Assembly (NCBI GenBank): GCA_046295175.1
Contig: JBKBNY010000008.1
Span: 62,001-126,000, forward strand
Direction: 5' to 3'
DNA length: 64,000 nt
Origin: JALOLV01 sp046295175
GTDB taxonomy: Bacteria; Bacteroidota; Bacteroidia; Cytophagales; Spirosomataceae
Of the stretch, positions 51,798-59,940 are shown in pieces. The stretch's first letter is position 1. Every line of letters starts with the position of its first letter. Under the pieces are notes generated by a model that was not told the origin of the DNA, ran no database searches, and saw nothing but the letters and a program-made list of their open reading frames with translations. Both the position numbers and the translations under genes were made by a program.

Positions 51798-54269
51798 TTA
51801 AGAACCGCACATCTCGCAGCCTTCTGGGTCGTCGAGTGAGCATTGAATAGCGGCGTATTGTTGCTCTTGCTCATTGGCAAAGCTTGCCGCAGCGGCTGTT
51901 TTAGCAGTTTGCTCTTCGGCATACTTGGCGTAGTCAAGCGGTTTTTCCTCGACAGTCGTTACAACTGGCTCGATTTCTTTCAAGGCTTGCTTGTCAACCG
52001 TGAACTTCACGGCATCGGTAGCAGCTTTGGTACGGAGGTAATACATACCCGTTTTCAAACCGGCCTTCCAAGCATAGAAGTGCATCGAAGTCAGCTTACC
52101 GAAGTTCGGATTCTCCATAAAGATATTCAACGACTGGCTTTGGCAGATAAATGCACCACGGTCGGCGGCCATGTCGAGGATAGTCTTTTGCTTAATCTCC
52201 CACGCTGTTTTGTAGATGTCTTTGATACTTTGCGGAACCTCGTTGATGTTTTGTACCGAACCATTGGCCGCAATCAACTTGTTCTTCATGGTATCGTTCC
52301 ACAAGCCCAATTTTACAAGGTCTTTCAATAAGTGTTTGTTTACAACCACAAACTCACCCGAAAGCACACGACGTGTGTAGATATTCGAGGTATATGGCTC
52401 AAAACACTCATTGTTGCCCAAAATTTGGCTGGTAGAGGCCGTTGGCATTGGTGCTACCAATAGCGAGTTACGAACTCCATTTTTAATAACTTTAGCACGT
52501 AAGTCGTCCCAATTCCATCTGCCGCTGGTAGGTGTTACCCCCCACATATCGAATTGGAAAATTCCTTTTGAAATCGGTGAACCAGCGTATGTTTCGTACG
52601 TTCCTTCTTCGATTGCTAATTCCATTGAGGTCTCCATCGCCGCGTAATAAATCGTCTCAAAGATGTCTTTATTCAACTGGCGAGCCTCTTCTGACTCAAA
52701 TGGCATACGAAGCAAGATGAAAGCATCGGCCAGACCTTGCACGCCTAATCCAATCGGACGGTGGCGTAGGTTGCTGCGTTCGGCTTCTGGTACTGGATAA
52801 TAATTTCTATCAATTACTTTATTGAGGTTGCGTGTTGCCACTTTGGTTACCTCATATAGTTTCTGATGGTCGAATTTATAAAATCCTGAATCTTTATCTA
52901 AAGTTATAAATTTAGGCAAGGCAATCGACGCCAAGTTACAAACCGCAACTTCGTCTGGCGATGTGTATTCGATGATTTCGGTACACAAGTTCGATGATTT
53001 AATCGTACCCAAATTCTTCTGGTTCGATTTTGAGTTTGCCGCATCTTTATAAAGCATATATGGCGTACCTGTCTCAACTTGTGAGTCTAAGACGGCAAAC
53101 CAAAGGTCTTGTGCTTTGATAGTTTTGCGTGCTTTGCCTTCTAATTCGTATTTTTCGTAAAGTTTCTCGAATTCTTCACCATAGCACTCAGAAAGACCCG
53201 GAGCCTCGTTAGGGCAGAACAACGACCATGTGTCGTTTGCCTCAACACGCTTCATGAATAAATCCGAAATCCACAACGCAAAGAATAAGTCTCTTGCACG
53301 TAGCTCTTCTTTACCGTGGTTTTTGCGGAGGTCTAAGAACTCAAAAATATCGGCATGCCACGGCTCGATGTAGATTGCAAACGAACCTTTGCGTTTGCCA
53401 CCACCTTGGTCAACGTAGCGTGCAGTATCGTTAAATACTCTCAACATCGGTACGATACCATTCGATGTACCGTTTGTACCTTTAATATATGAACCTGTAG
53501 CTCTGATATTGTGTATAGCCAGACCAATGCCACCCGCCGATTGTGAAATTTGTGCTGTCTGCTTTAGGGTGTCGTATATACCTGCGATGCTGTCTTCCTT
53601 CATGGTTAGCAGAAAGCATGACGATAGCTGGGGCTTCGGTGTACCAGCATTGAATAATGTCGGTGTAGCGTGCGTAAACCATTTCTCTGATAACAAGTTA
53701 TAAGTTTCTATTGCTTTTTCGATGTCTTCGCCGTGGATACCAACCGATACACGCATCAACATGTGTTGCGGACGCTCAACAACTTTACCGTTTAGTTTGA
53801 GCAAATACGATTTCTCAAGTGTTTTATATCCGAAATAATCATAACCGAAGTCGCGGTCGTAGATAATGGCAGAGTCGAGCTGGGCCGCGTGCTGCTGGAT
53901 AACTTTCCATACGTCTTTGGCAATAAGCGATGCATTCTGACCAGTTTTAGGGTCAACGTACTGATAAAGCATCTTCATTGTACCCGAAAAAGACTTGAGG
54001 GTATTTTTGTGAAGGTTCGAGATTGCAATCCGAGCTGCCAAAATAGCATAATCGGGGTGCTTTGTTGTCATCGAAGCGGCAGTTTCGGCAGCGAGGTTAT
54101 CGAGTTCTGAGGTTGTTACACCATCATAGATACCTGCCACGACTTTCATAGCAACTTCAACGGGTTGGACAAAAATGGGGTCGAGCCCATAACATAACCG
54201 CTCGATACGAGCCGTGATTTTGTCGAACTTTACCGACTCGCGGCGTCCGTCTCTTTTAATTACATACAT
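51798..54269 (-). CDS. nrdA: Ribonucleoside-diphosphate reductase, class I large subunit
   Basis: 823 residues. The N-terminal ATP-cone (YVIKRDGRRESVKFDKITARI) senses ATP/dATP; the catalytic barrel shows LSSCFLLTMKEDSI, GTNGTSNGIVPMLR, SSNLCTEI (N-x-C-x-E, radical transfer) and ASTSQILGNNECFEPYTSN. The C-terminus ends in ...CEMCGS, giving the redox-active cysteine pair. Makes deoxynucleotides from NDPs together with NrdB, which is not in this window. Upstream lies a 538-bp gap with two DnaA boxes, and downstream a terminator. Confidence 0.96.
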   Translation of the reverse strand: MYVIKRDGRRESVKFDKITARIERLCYGLDPIFVQPVEVAMKVVAGIYDGVTTSELDNLAAETAASMTTKHPDYAILAARIAISNLHKNTLKSFSGTMKMLYQYVDPKTGQNASLIAKDVWKVIQQHAAQLDSAIIYDRDFGYDYFGYKTLEKSYLLKLNGKVVERPQHMLMRVSVGIHGEDIEKAIETYNLLSEKWFTHATPTLFNAGTPKPQLSSCFLLTMKEDSIAGIYDTLKQTAQISQSAGGIGLAIHNIRATGSYIKGTNGTSNGIVPMLRVFNDTARYVDQGGGKRKGSFAIYIEPWHADIFEFLDLRKNHGKEELRARDLFFALWISDLFMKRVEANDTWSLFCPNEAPGLSECYGEEFEKLYEKYELEGKARKTIKAQDLWFAVLDSQVETGTPYMLYKDAANSKSNQKNLGTIKSSNLCTEIIEYTSPDEVAVCNLASIALPKFITLDKDSGFYKFDHQKLYEVTKVATRNLNKVIDRNYYPVPEAERSNLRHRPIGLGVQGLADAFILLRMPFESEEARQLNKDIFETIYYAAMETSMELAIEEGTYETYAGSPISKGIFQFDMWGVTPTSGRWNWDDLRAKVIKNGVRNSLLVAPMPTASTSQILGNNECFEPYTSNIYTRRVLSGEFVVVNKHLLKDLVKLGLWNDTMKNKLIAANGSVQNINEVPQSIKDIYKTAWEIKQKTILDMAADRGAFICQSQSLNIFMENPNFGKLTSMHFYAWKAGLKTGMYYLRTKAATDAVKFTVDKQALKEIEPVVTTVEEKPLDYAKYAEEQTAKTAAAASFANEQEQQYAAIQCSLDDPEGCEMCGS

Positions 54270-54647
54270 ATTTTATATATTCGTCTGGGGTTTGGGATAC
54301 GTTTTACTTTAATTAATTCAGAGATTATTTGATAATAAATTTTAATAATTTTTCAGACAGTTTGAACACTTACTTGCGGTTAAGACTTGACGAGATGAAT
54401 CTTTGAATAACTAAAATAGCTGCGTTAATTCTTCAGAGTAAAGTAATCAGCAAAAGGTTCTTTATTTATAAAAATCACACTATCGTATTTTGGATTTAGT
54501 AAAATTAAGAAAGTTACAAGATTCAAAAAAGTCAGTTCTTAACAATTACTTAATACACCATGAAAAAAATCTAACACATTAAATTGTTAATGGCTAATTA
54601 TCAGTCAGTTAAATCCTTGACAAATTGGAATAGTACCATAAAAAAAG

Positions 54648-54656
54648 TTATCCACA
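54648..54656 (+). promoter_or_regulatory. DnaA box, perfect match
   Basis: TTATCCACA, the high-affinity DnaA consensus, in the context AAAAAGTTATCCACA, which is repeated in full at the second box 127 bp away, in the same orientation. It is 379 bp upstream of the nrdA start codon. Confidence 0.65.
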
Positions 54657-54774
54657 AATTTTTAGAATAGCTTTATGGTATGTAGTAAACTTTAGCGAGA
54701 GTGGTTAAGTGGGGCATTTTCATTAACAAATGTAAATATTTAATTTTCAGAAAAAAAAGAAAATTCTGAAAAAG

Positions 54775-54783
54775 TTATCCACA
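54775..54783 (+). promoter_or_regulatory. DnaA box, perfect match
   Basis: Second TTATCCACA, same orientation and same 15-bp context as the first. It lies 25 bp after the end of the thiamine pyrophosphokinase gene. Confidence 0.65.
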
Positions 54784-54807
54784 TTGAAAGTTCATTCCAA
54801 CCTCTTC

Positions 54808-55479
54808 TCAATCGTTACATTCCATCAAAATTAGGTCGCCTGATTGATAACTTATACTCACTATTCCGTCTTCGGCAACTGCATTACTGTTGCCAGCCCT
54901 ATATCCAATCATAAGTTGCTCATTATCAAGGTTATATACTAAATTTTGCGTATCAACCCCAATCGTCGTACCCACGGGTATCAGTGAGAGGTTTGTTCCT
55001 TTGGCAAACCACTTCTGAAAGGTACTTGGGGCAGGTAAAAGCGGATAAATAACCGAATAATCATCAATCATCACTATCTGAAGCTGGCTTTTGTACCGCA
55101 CAATATTCGTGATATTGCTGATTGTATGGTCGGCTCGGCGGCCCGTTGCCCAAATGATATTGACAGCCGGAAAACCCCTTTCTACTAAAAAATCGAGGGC
55201 TTTTTCGAGGTCGGTTTTGTCTTGGTCGGGCGTATGGACGATTTCTATCGGAAACTGGCTTTCTTGGATTTGTGCTAAATCAATATTGCGGTCAAAATCG
55301 CCCAAAAGCACGTCCACCTTGATTCCAAGCTCGATTACACGGTGAATCGCATTGTCTAAAACCACAATAAACGGGCTCCATTCGAGCAATTGCCCCAACA
55401 ATTCGGCACTGCAACTTTCGCCATTGGCAATGATAAGGGCAGGTTCTTGTTTATCTCTAATGATATGATGCGACGACAT
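54808..55479 (-). CDS. thiN: Thiamine pyrophosphokinase
   Basis: 223 residues. Transfers pyrophosphate from ATP to thiamine, giving thiamine diphosphate. Family motifs: ALIIANGESC near the N-terminus, VLLGDFDRNI (the conserved G-D-x-D), DQDKTDLEKALDFL and ATGRRADHTISNI. The C-terminal beta-domain (NLSLIPVGTTIGVDTQNLVYNLDNE) binds thiamine. Length is normal for the bacterial ThiN type. It lies between the DnaA-box gap and a repeat-rich spacer; no thiamine riboswitch is visible. Confidence 0.92.
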   Translation of the reverse strand: MSSHHIIRDKQEPALIIANGESCSAELLGQLLEWSPFIVVLDNAIHRVIELGIKVDVLLGDFDRNIDLAQIQESQFPIEIVHTPDQDKTDLEKALDFLVERGFPAVNIIWATGRRADHTISNITNIVRYKSQLQIVMIDDYSVIYPLLPAPSTFQKWFAKGTNLSLIPVGTTIGVDTQNLVYNLDNEQLMIGYRAGNSNAVAEDGIVSISYQSGDLILMECND

Positions 55480-55523
55480 TCTAATTACTTTGTATTTTGT
55501 CGATAATCATCAAAGGCGGGAGT

Positions 55524-55586
55524 CCGTGGCACGGCTCAACCTTCGATAATAACTTTAACCAATTATATGATTTAGCCGTGTCACGG
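55524..55586. repeat. Dispersed element with two CCGTGNCACGG palindromes (copy B)
   Basis: CCGTGGCACGG at the left end and CCGTGTCACGG at the right, with core words CAACCTTC, TAACTTTAACCAATT and GATTTAG. It aligns along its whole length with copy A (20498-20558), so a 61-63 bp family is present, not only shared motifs. Confidence 0.8.
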
Positions 55587-55600
55587 TTTTCTTGAAAATT

Positions 55601-55651
55601 GTCATTCGGTAGTCATTCAGTTGATAATTCTGTATTGAATCTCCGAATGAC
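55601..55651. repeat. GTCATTC-family palindromic repeat
   Basis: Perfect 9-bp arms GTCATTCGG / CCGAATGAC around a 33-nt loop that repeats GTCATTCAG. Ends just before the LysR gene stop codon. A longer relative lies at 59861-59909, sharing the GTCATTC and CAGTTG words. Confidence 0.6.
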
Positions 55652-55655
55652 TTAC

Positions 55656-56531
55656 TTATTTATTGACAATAAACTCCAGAAATTTGTTCAAACTTGGGTT
55701 AGGATTTCCTTTGCTCCACAAGGCTGTGATTTCGGCACGTTGCGGAATCTGAGTCAATTCTATGAATTTTACGTTGGCATTTGTCACATTTTTAAACGAA
55801 ATCGGCAAAAAAGTAATTCCCAAATGGTGGTCAACTAATTTCAAAACCGTATGACCATGCACAGTTTCGTGCGAGATTCTGGGCGAAAACCCAGCATCTT
55901 CGCAAATACTCAACTGTACTTGGTGGTACAATTCGCCATCGGCACGGGGAGGTAGAATAAAACTTTCGTCGGCGAGTTGTTCGATTCCGCTAAAGTTCTC
56001 GGTCGAAATCGGGTGATTTTGTGGCAAAACCAAAGCAAAAGGCTCACTAAAAACCAATTTTTGTCCGTAAGCTCTATCTTGCGTAGGATTCCGTAAAAAC
56101 GCAATATCCAACTCACCCTTCTGAACCGCCAAAAGCTGCGAAGAAGAGGTCATTTCGTTGAGATAAGTCTGAATCTGCGGGAATTTATCGTGCAAATCAG
56201 CAAGCATATCGGGTAAAAAAGTATGAATACAAGAGCCTACGTAACCTATCCGCAGTTCGCCTTTTGAGCCGTCTTCAACCCACTTTACTTGATTTTTGGC
56301 TTCTTCGAGGCTTCTTATCGTCGCTTCTACTTTATTTTTGAAATATTGCCCTGCCGTCGTGAGTTTTACACTACGCTTGGTTCGCTCAAAGAGCATTACG
56401 CCCAACTCCTCCTCCAAATCTTTAATCTGTTTTGTTAGTGCGGGCTGAACAATAAAATGTTTTTCGGCAGCACGATTAAAATGCAATTCTTGAGCAAGTG
56501 TAAGAAAATACTTGAGTTGTCGTAGCTCCAT
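55656..56531 (-). CDS. LysR-family transcriptional regulator (likely hut regulator)
   Basis: 291 residues. N-terminal LysR helix-turn-helix: MELRQLKYFLTLAQELHFNRA and PALTKQIKDLEEELGVMLFER (residues 1-58), followed by a LysR_substrate effector domain (LRIGYVGSCIHTFLPDML, then LVDHHLGITFLPISF). Divergent from hutH with 90 bp between start codons, so control of the hut genes is likely, and the effector may be urocanate or histidine by analogy only. An inverted repeat that fits a LysR site lies in the gap. Confidence 0.88.
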   Translation of the reverse strand: MELRQLKYFLTLAQELHFNRAAEKHFIVQPALTKQIKDLEEELGVMLFERTKRSVKLTTAGQYFKNKVEATIRSLEEAKNQVKWVEDGSKGELRIGYVGSCIHTFLPDMLADLHDKFPQIQTYLNEMTSSSQLLAVQKGELDIAFLRNPTQDRAYGQKLVFSEPFALVLPQNHPISTENFSGIEQLADESFILPPRADGELYHQVQLSICEDAGFSPRISHETVHGHTVLKLVDHHLGITFLPISFKNVTNANVKFIELTQIPQRAEITALWSKGNPNPSLNKFLEFIVNK

Positions 56532-56539
56532 TAATCAAT

Positions 56540-56591
56540 AAAAGTTATTAATATGCAAAAATAATACTATTTCTAATTATTAATAGCTTTT
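56540..56591. promoter_or_regulatory. hut intergenic inverted repeat, candidate LysR operator, with lysR promoter
   Basis: Arms AAAAGTTATTAATA (56540-56553) and TATTAATAGCTTTT (56578-56591) are inverted, with one mismatch, and 24 bp apart. Between them the minus strand has TATTTTTG (56563-56556), an exact -7 box for the lysR gene. The right arm overlaps the area where a hutH promoter (AATAGCTTTTGCG) would lie. LysR proteins bind such spaced repeats. Confidence 0.55.
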
Positions 56592-56621
56592 GCGTGATTT
56601 GCATTGCATTACACATCATCA

Positions 56622-58127
56622 ATGAACCAGCAAATCGCAAATACAAAAATTCATAAAATAGATTCAGATTGGCTTACGATTGAAACCATCGAGCATCTGA
56701 TTTCGACCGATACCAAACTATACCTTTCGGCTAAGGCAAACGCTGATATTCTGCATTGTCGCCAATATTTAGATGATAAATTAGCCAATTCAGACCAGTT
56801 ATTTTATGGCATCAATACGGGTTTCGGCTTTTTGCAAAATGTGCAGATAGACAAAACTCAAACGCTTGATTTACAGTACAATCTGCTACAATCTCATGCG
56901 TGTGGTGTGGGCGAGAGGATTCCCAAAGAAATTATCCGATTGATGCTTTTGCTAAAAGTTCAGTCGCTTTCGTATGGATATTCGGGCGTGCAATTAGACA
57001 CCGTACAACGGCTGATTGATTTTTACAACGAAGATGTATTGCCTATCATTTATACGCAAGGTTCGCTGGGGGCATCGGGCGATTTATCTCCGCTTTCGCA
57101 TTTGGCCTTGCCTTTAATCGGCATGGGCGAAGTTTATTTTCGAGATAAAGAATATGATTCGCAAAAAGTATTGAACGAATTTGGCTGGCAACCCATCGAC
57201 CTTAAATCTAAAGAAGGAATCGCCCTCATCAACGGCACGCAGTTTATGTCGGCTTACGGTGTATTTTGCTTGCTCAAGGCCAAACAGATTTTGGCAATGG
57301 CCGATGTCGTGGCGGCTCTATCGTGCGATGCTTTCGATTGCTCTATTACGCCATTTTTAGAACCCATCCATCGGATTCGACCGCACAAAGGACAGGTTTC
57401 GACAGCCAAGAAAATATATGATTTACTAAAAAATAGCCCGATAGCTCAGCAATCCAAAAAACAAGTGCAAGACCCATACTCGTTTAGGTGTATTCCGCAG
57501 GTACACGGGGCTTCAAAAGATACATTTGAGCATGTGAAGGGAGTTTTTGAGCAAGAAATCAATTCGGTTACGGATAATCCTAATATTTTTCCAGACGAAG
57601 ACATGATTCTTTCGGGTGGGAATTTTCATGGACAACCTTTAGCTCTCGGATTTGACTTTTTGAGTATCGCAATGGCCGAAATCGGTAGTATTTCAGAACG
57701 TCGGACGTATCAATTATTATCAGGACAGCGTGGTTTGCCATTGTTTTTGGTTAATCAGCCAGGACTGAATTCGGGATTGATGATTCCGCAATACACAGCT
57801 GCGAGTATCGTGAGCGAAAACAAGCAGCTTTGTACACCTGCTTCGGTCGATTCGATTGTTTCGTCCAACGGTCAAGAAGACCACGTGAGCATGGGGGCCA
57901 ATGCTGCTACTAAATGTTTGAGGGTCTTGAATAACGTCGAAAAAGTTTTAGGAATCGAATTACTGACCGCCGCCCAAGCATTAGAATTCAGAAGGCCACT
58001 GAAAAGCTCCGACACCATCGAAGATTTGATAGCTCAATTCAGAAATCGTGTAGAATTCAATACAAAAGACCGTTTATTAGCCACCGATATTCATAAAAGC
58101 ATAGATTTTATTAGAGAATATAGATAA
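56622..58127 (+). CDS. hutH: Histidine ammonia-lyase
   Basis: 501 residues from the ATG giving MNQQIANT; an upstream TTG is in the leader. Converts histidine to urocanate and ammonia. The MIO cofactor forms from Ala-Ser-Gly (Ala151-Gly153) in GSLGASGDLSPLSHLAL. Other family motifs: YGINTGFGFLQ, GTQFMSAYG, QDPYSFRCIPQVHGA and NPNIFPDEDMILSGGNFHG. First gene of the hut cluster, opposite the LysR regulator. Confidence 0.97.
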   Translation: MNQQIANTKIHKIDSDWLTIETIEHLISTDTKLYLSAKANADILHCRQYLDDKLANSDQLFYGINTGFGFLQNVQIDKTQTLDLQYNLLQSHACGVGERIPKEIIRLMLLLKVQSLSYGYSGVQLDTVQRLIDFYNEDVLPIIYTQGSLGASGDLSPLSHLALPLIGMGEVYFRDKEYDSQKVLNEFGWQPIDLKSKEGIALINGTQFMSAYGVFCLLKAKQILAMADVVAALSCDAFDCSITPFLEPIHRIRPHKGQVSTAKKIYDLLKNSPIAQQSKKQVQDPYSFRCIPQVHGASKDTFEHVKGVFEQEINSVTDNPNIFPDEDMILSGGNFHGQPLALGFDFLSIAMAEIGSISERRTYQLLSGQRGLPLFLVNQPGLNSGLMIPQYTAASIVSENKQLCTPASVDSIVSSNGQEDHVSMGANAATKCLRVLNNVEKVLGIELLTAAQALEFRRPLKSSDTIEDLIAQFRNRVEFNTKDRLLATDIHKSIDFIREYR

Positions 58128-58143
58128 AACACCTCATCCCAAC

Positions 58144-58164
58144 CCTTCTCCTCGGAGGAGAAGG
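58144..58164. repeat. Near-perfect palindrome in the hutH-hutU spacer
   Basis: CCTTCTCCTC then GGAGGAGAAGG, preceded by ACCTCATCCCAA. Similar sequences (CCTCATCCC-like then CCTTCTCC / GGAGAAGG) occur widely between bacterial genes as dispersed repeats, especially in Bacteroidota and cyanobacteria, to my knowledge. It could also dampen hutU readthrough. Confidence 0.6.
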
Positions 58165-58178
58165 ACATTCTGAACAAA

Positions 58179-59840
58179 ATGCAAACGCAAGAAACAAAAT
58201 ATATCGTCGAAAAATACAAAACACCAACGGGTACAACGCTCAACTGCAAAGGCTGGATTCAAGAAGCTGCCTTACGGATGCTGCTCAATAATTTAAGCCC
58301 CGAAGTGGCAGAACGTCCCGAAGATTTGATTGTATATGGCGGGCGTGGCAAAGCAGCACGCAATTTTGAGGCTTTAGATAAGATTATCGAGTGTCTCAAA
58401 AGGCTGGAAGACGACCAATCGTTACTGATTCAGTCGGGTAAGCCCGTTGCGATTATTCCGACCCATAAAGATGCTCCGAGGGTTCTGATTTCAAACTCGC
58501 AATTGGTACCCAAATGGGCAACTTGGGAGCATTTTGATGAATTAGAGAAAAAGGGCTTGATGATGTACGGACAAATGACGGCTGGCTCGTGGATTTACAT
58601 TGGCTCGCAGGGAATCGTGCAAGGCACTTACGAAACCTTTGCCGAATTGGCACGTCAACATTTTGGCGGAAGCCTCAAAGGTACACTCTCAGTAACGGCA
58701 GGTTTAGGCGGAATGGGCGGGGCTCAACCTTTGGCCGTAACCATGAACGATGGTGTCTGCTTGGTAGCCGAAGTTGAGGCTTGGAGAATCAAAAAACGTA
58801 TCGAAACGAGGTATTTGGATGAATATTTTACAGATATTGACGAAGCCATAGACACAGCTTTACAAGCTAAACAACAACAAAAACGCCTTTCGATTGGGGT
58901 AGAATGTAATGCGGTTCAGCTTCTGGAACGCTTGATTGAAAGAAATATCACGCCCGATACGCTGACTGACCAAACATCGGCCCATGACCCACTGACTGGG
59001 TATTTTCCGCATACCCTCTCAATTGCCGAAGCCAACGTTTTGCGAGAAACTAACCCCGAAACTTATACCGATTTGGCGTATCAATCAATGGCTCGACACG
59101 TAGAATTGATGCTCGAACTCCAAAAACGCGGGGCTATCACATTCGACTACGGCAATAATCTCCGAGCGAGGGCATTTGAAAAAGGTATCAAAAACGCTTT
59201 CGATTTCCCTGGGTTCGTTCCCGCATTTATTCGTCCGTTGTTTTGTGAGGGTAAAGGGCCGTTCCGTTGGGCGGCACTTTCTGGCGACCCCGAAGATATT
59301 AAAGTTACCGATGAATTGATTTTATCGTTATTCCCCGAAAACGAATCGCTGCATCGTTGGATAAAAATGGCACAAGAACGCATCGCTTTTCAGGGGCTTC
59401 CGGCTCGAATCTGCTGGCTGGGGCAAGGCGAAAGAGAAAAAGCGGGCTTGGCGTTTAACGAATTGGTACGCACGGGCAAAGTCAAAGCCCCGATTGTAAT
59501 CGGTCGAGACCACCTCGATACGGGTTCGGTGGCATCGCCCAATCGTGAAACCGAATCTATGCTCGATGGCTCAGATGCCGTAGCAGACTGGCCAGTGTTA
59601 AATCTATTGGCCAATACGGCGGGCGGTGCGAGCTGGGTTTCGTTGCACCACGGAGGCGGCGTGGGCATGGGGTATTCGATTCACGCAGGAATGGTCATTG
59701 TGGCCGATGGAACCGAAGACGCAGCCAAAAGATTGAAAAGGGTTTTGAGAAACGATTGTGGCTTAGGAGTAATCCGACACGCCGATGCAGGTTATGATTT
59801 AGCCGTTGAAACTGGTAATAAACATGGGCTATTGCTCTAA
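58179..59840 (+). CDS. hutU: Urocanate hydratase
   Basis: 553 residues. Hydrates urocanate to imidazolonepropionate with tightly bound NAD. The N-terminal NAD-fold segment YGGRGKAARNFEALDKI, the central GLGGMGGAQPLAVTMNDGVCL and the C-terminal GGASWVSLHHGGGVGMGYSIHAG follow the family. Length is normal (about 550). Starts 51 bp after hutH, in the same direction; the palindrome lies in between. Confidence 0.97.
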   Translation: MQTQETKYIVEKYKTPTGTTLNCKGWIQEAALRMLLNNLSPEVAERPEDLIVYGGRGKAARNFEALDKIIECLKRLEDDQSLLIQSGKPVAIIPTHKDAPRVLISNSQLVPKWATWEHFDELEKKGLMMYGQMTAGSWIYIGSQGIVQGTYETFAELARQHFGGSLKGTLSVTAGLGGMGGAQPLAVTMNDGVCLVAEVEAWRIKKRIETRYLDEYFTDIDEAIDTALQAKQQQKRLSIGVECNAVQLLERLIERNITPDTLTDQTSAHDPLTGYFPHTLSIAEANVLRETNPETYTDLAYQSMARHVELMLELQKRGAITFDYGNNLRARAFEKGIKNAFDFPGFVPAFIRPLFCEGKGPFRWAALSGDPEDIKVTDELILSLFPENESLHRWIKMAQERIAFQGLPARICWLGQGEREKAGLAFNELVRTGKVKAPIVIGRDHLDTGSVASPNRETESMLDGSDAVADWPVLNLLANTAGGASWVSLHHGGGVGMGYSIHAGMVIVADGTEDAAKRLKRVLRNDCGLGVIRHADAGYDLAVETGNKHGLLL

Positions 59841-59860
59841 AACATGCTTTGTCATAATTG

Positions 59861-59909
59861 GTCATTCAATGGGCAATCAGTTGTTTACAACGAATGACCA
59901 TTGAATGAC
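59861..59909. repeat. GTCATTC-family palindromic repeat, longer copy
   Basis: Perfect 12-bp arms GTCATTCAATGG / CCATTGAATGAC around a 25-nt loop, with more GTCAT and ATGAC words just outside. In the spacer between hutU and hutI; related to 55601-55651. Confidence 0.65.
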
Positions 59910-59940
59910 AACCAAATGACATTAATATTATCCACTTAGT

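Larger units (their letters stand above)
54270..54807. other. Long AT-rich intergenic region upstream of nrdA, possible oriC
   Basis: 538 bp with no ORF, strongly AT-rich (for example 54321-54350, 54560-54600 and 54722-54745). It holds two perfect DnaA boxes at 54648-54656 and 54775-54783, within A-rich tracts. Two readings fit: a replication origin, or a DnaA-controlled nrd promoter region as described for E. coli nrdAB. I could not find a clear pair of NrdR boxes. Confidence 0.5.

Noticed and set aside
55480..55655. Possible TPP riboswitch next to the thiamine pyrophosphokinase gene
   Set aside because: The palindromes there belong to dispersed repeat families that recur elsewhere, and no thi-box sequence is seen.
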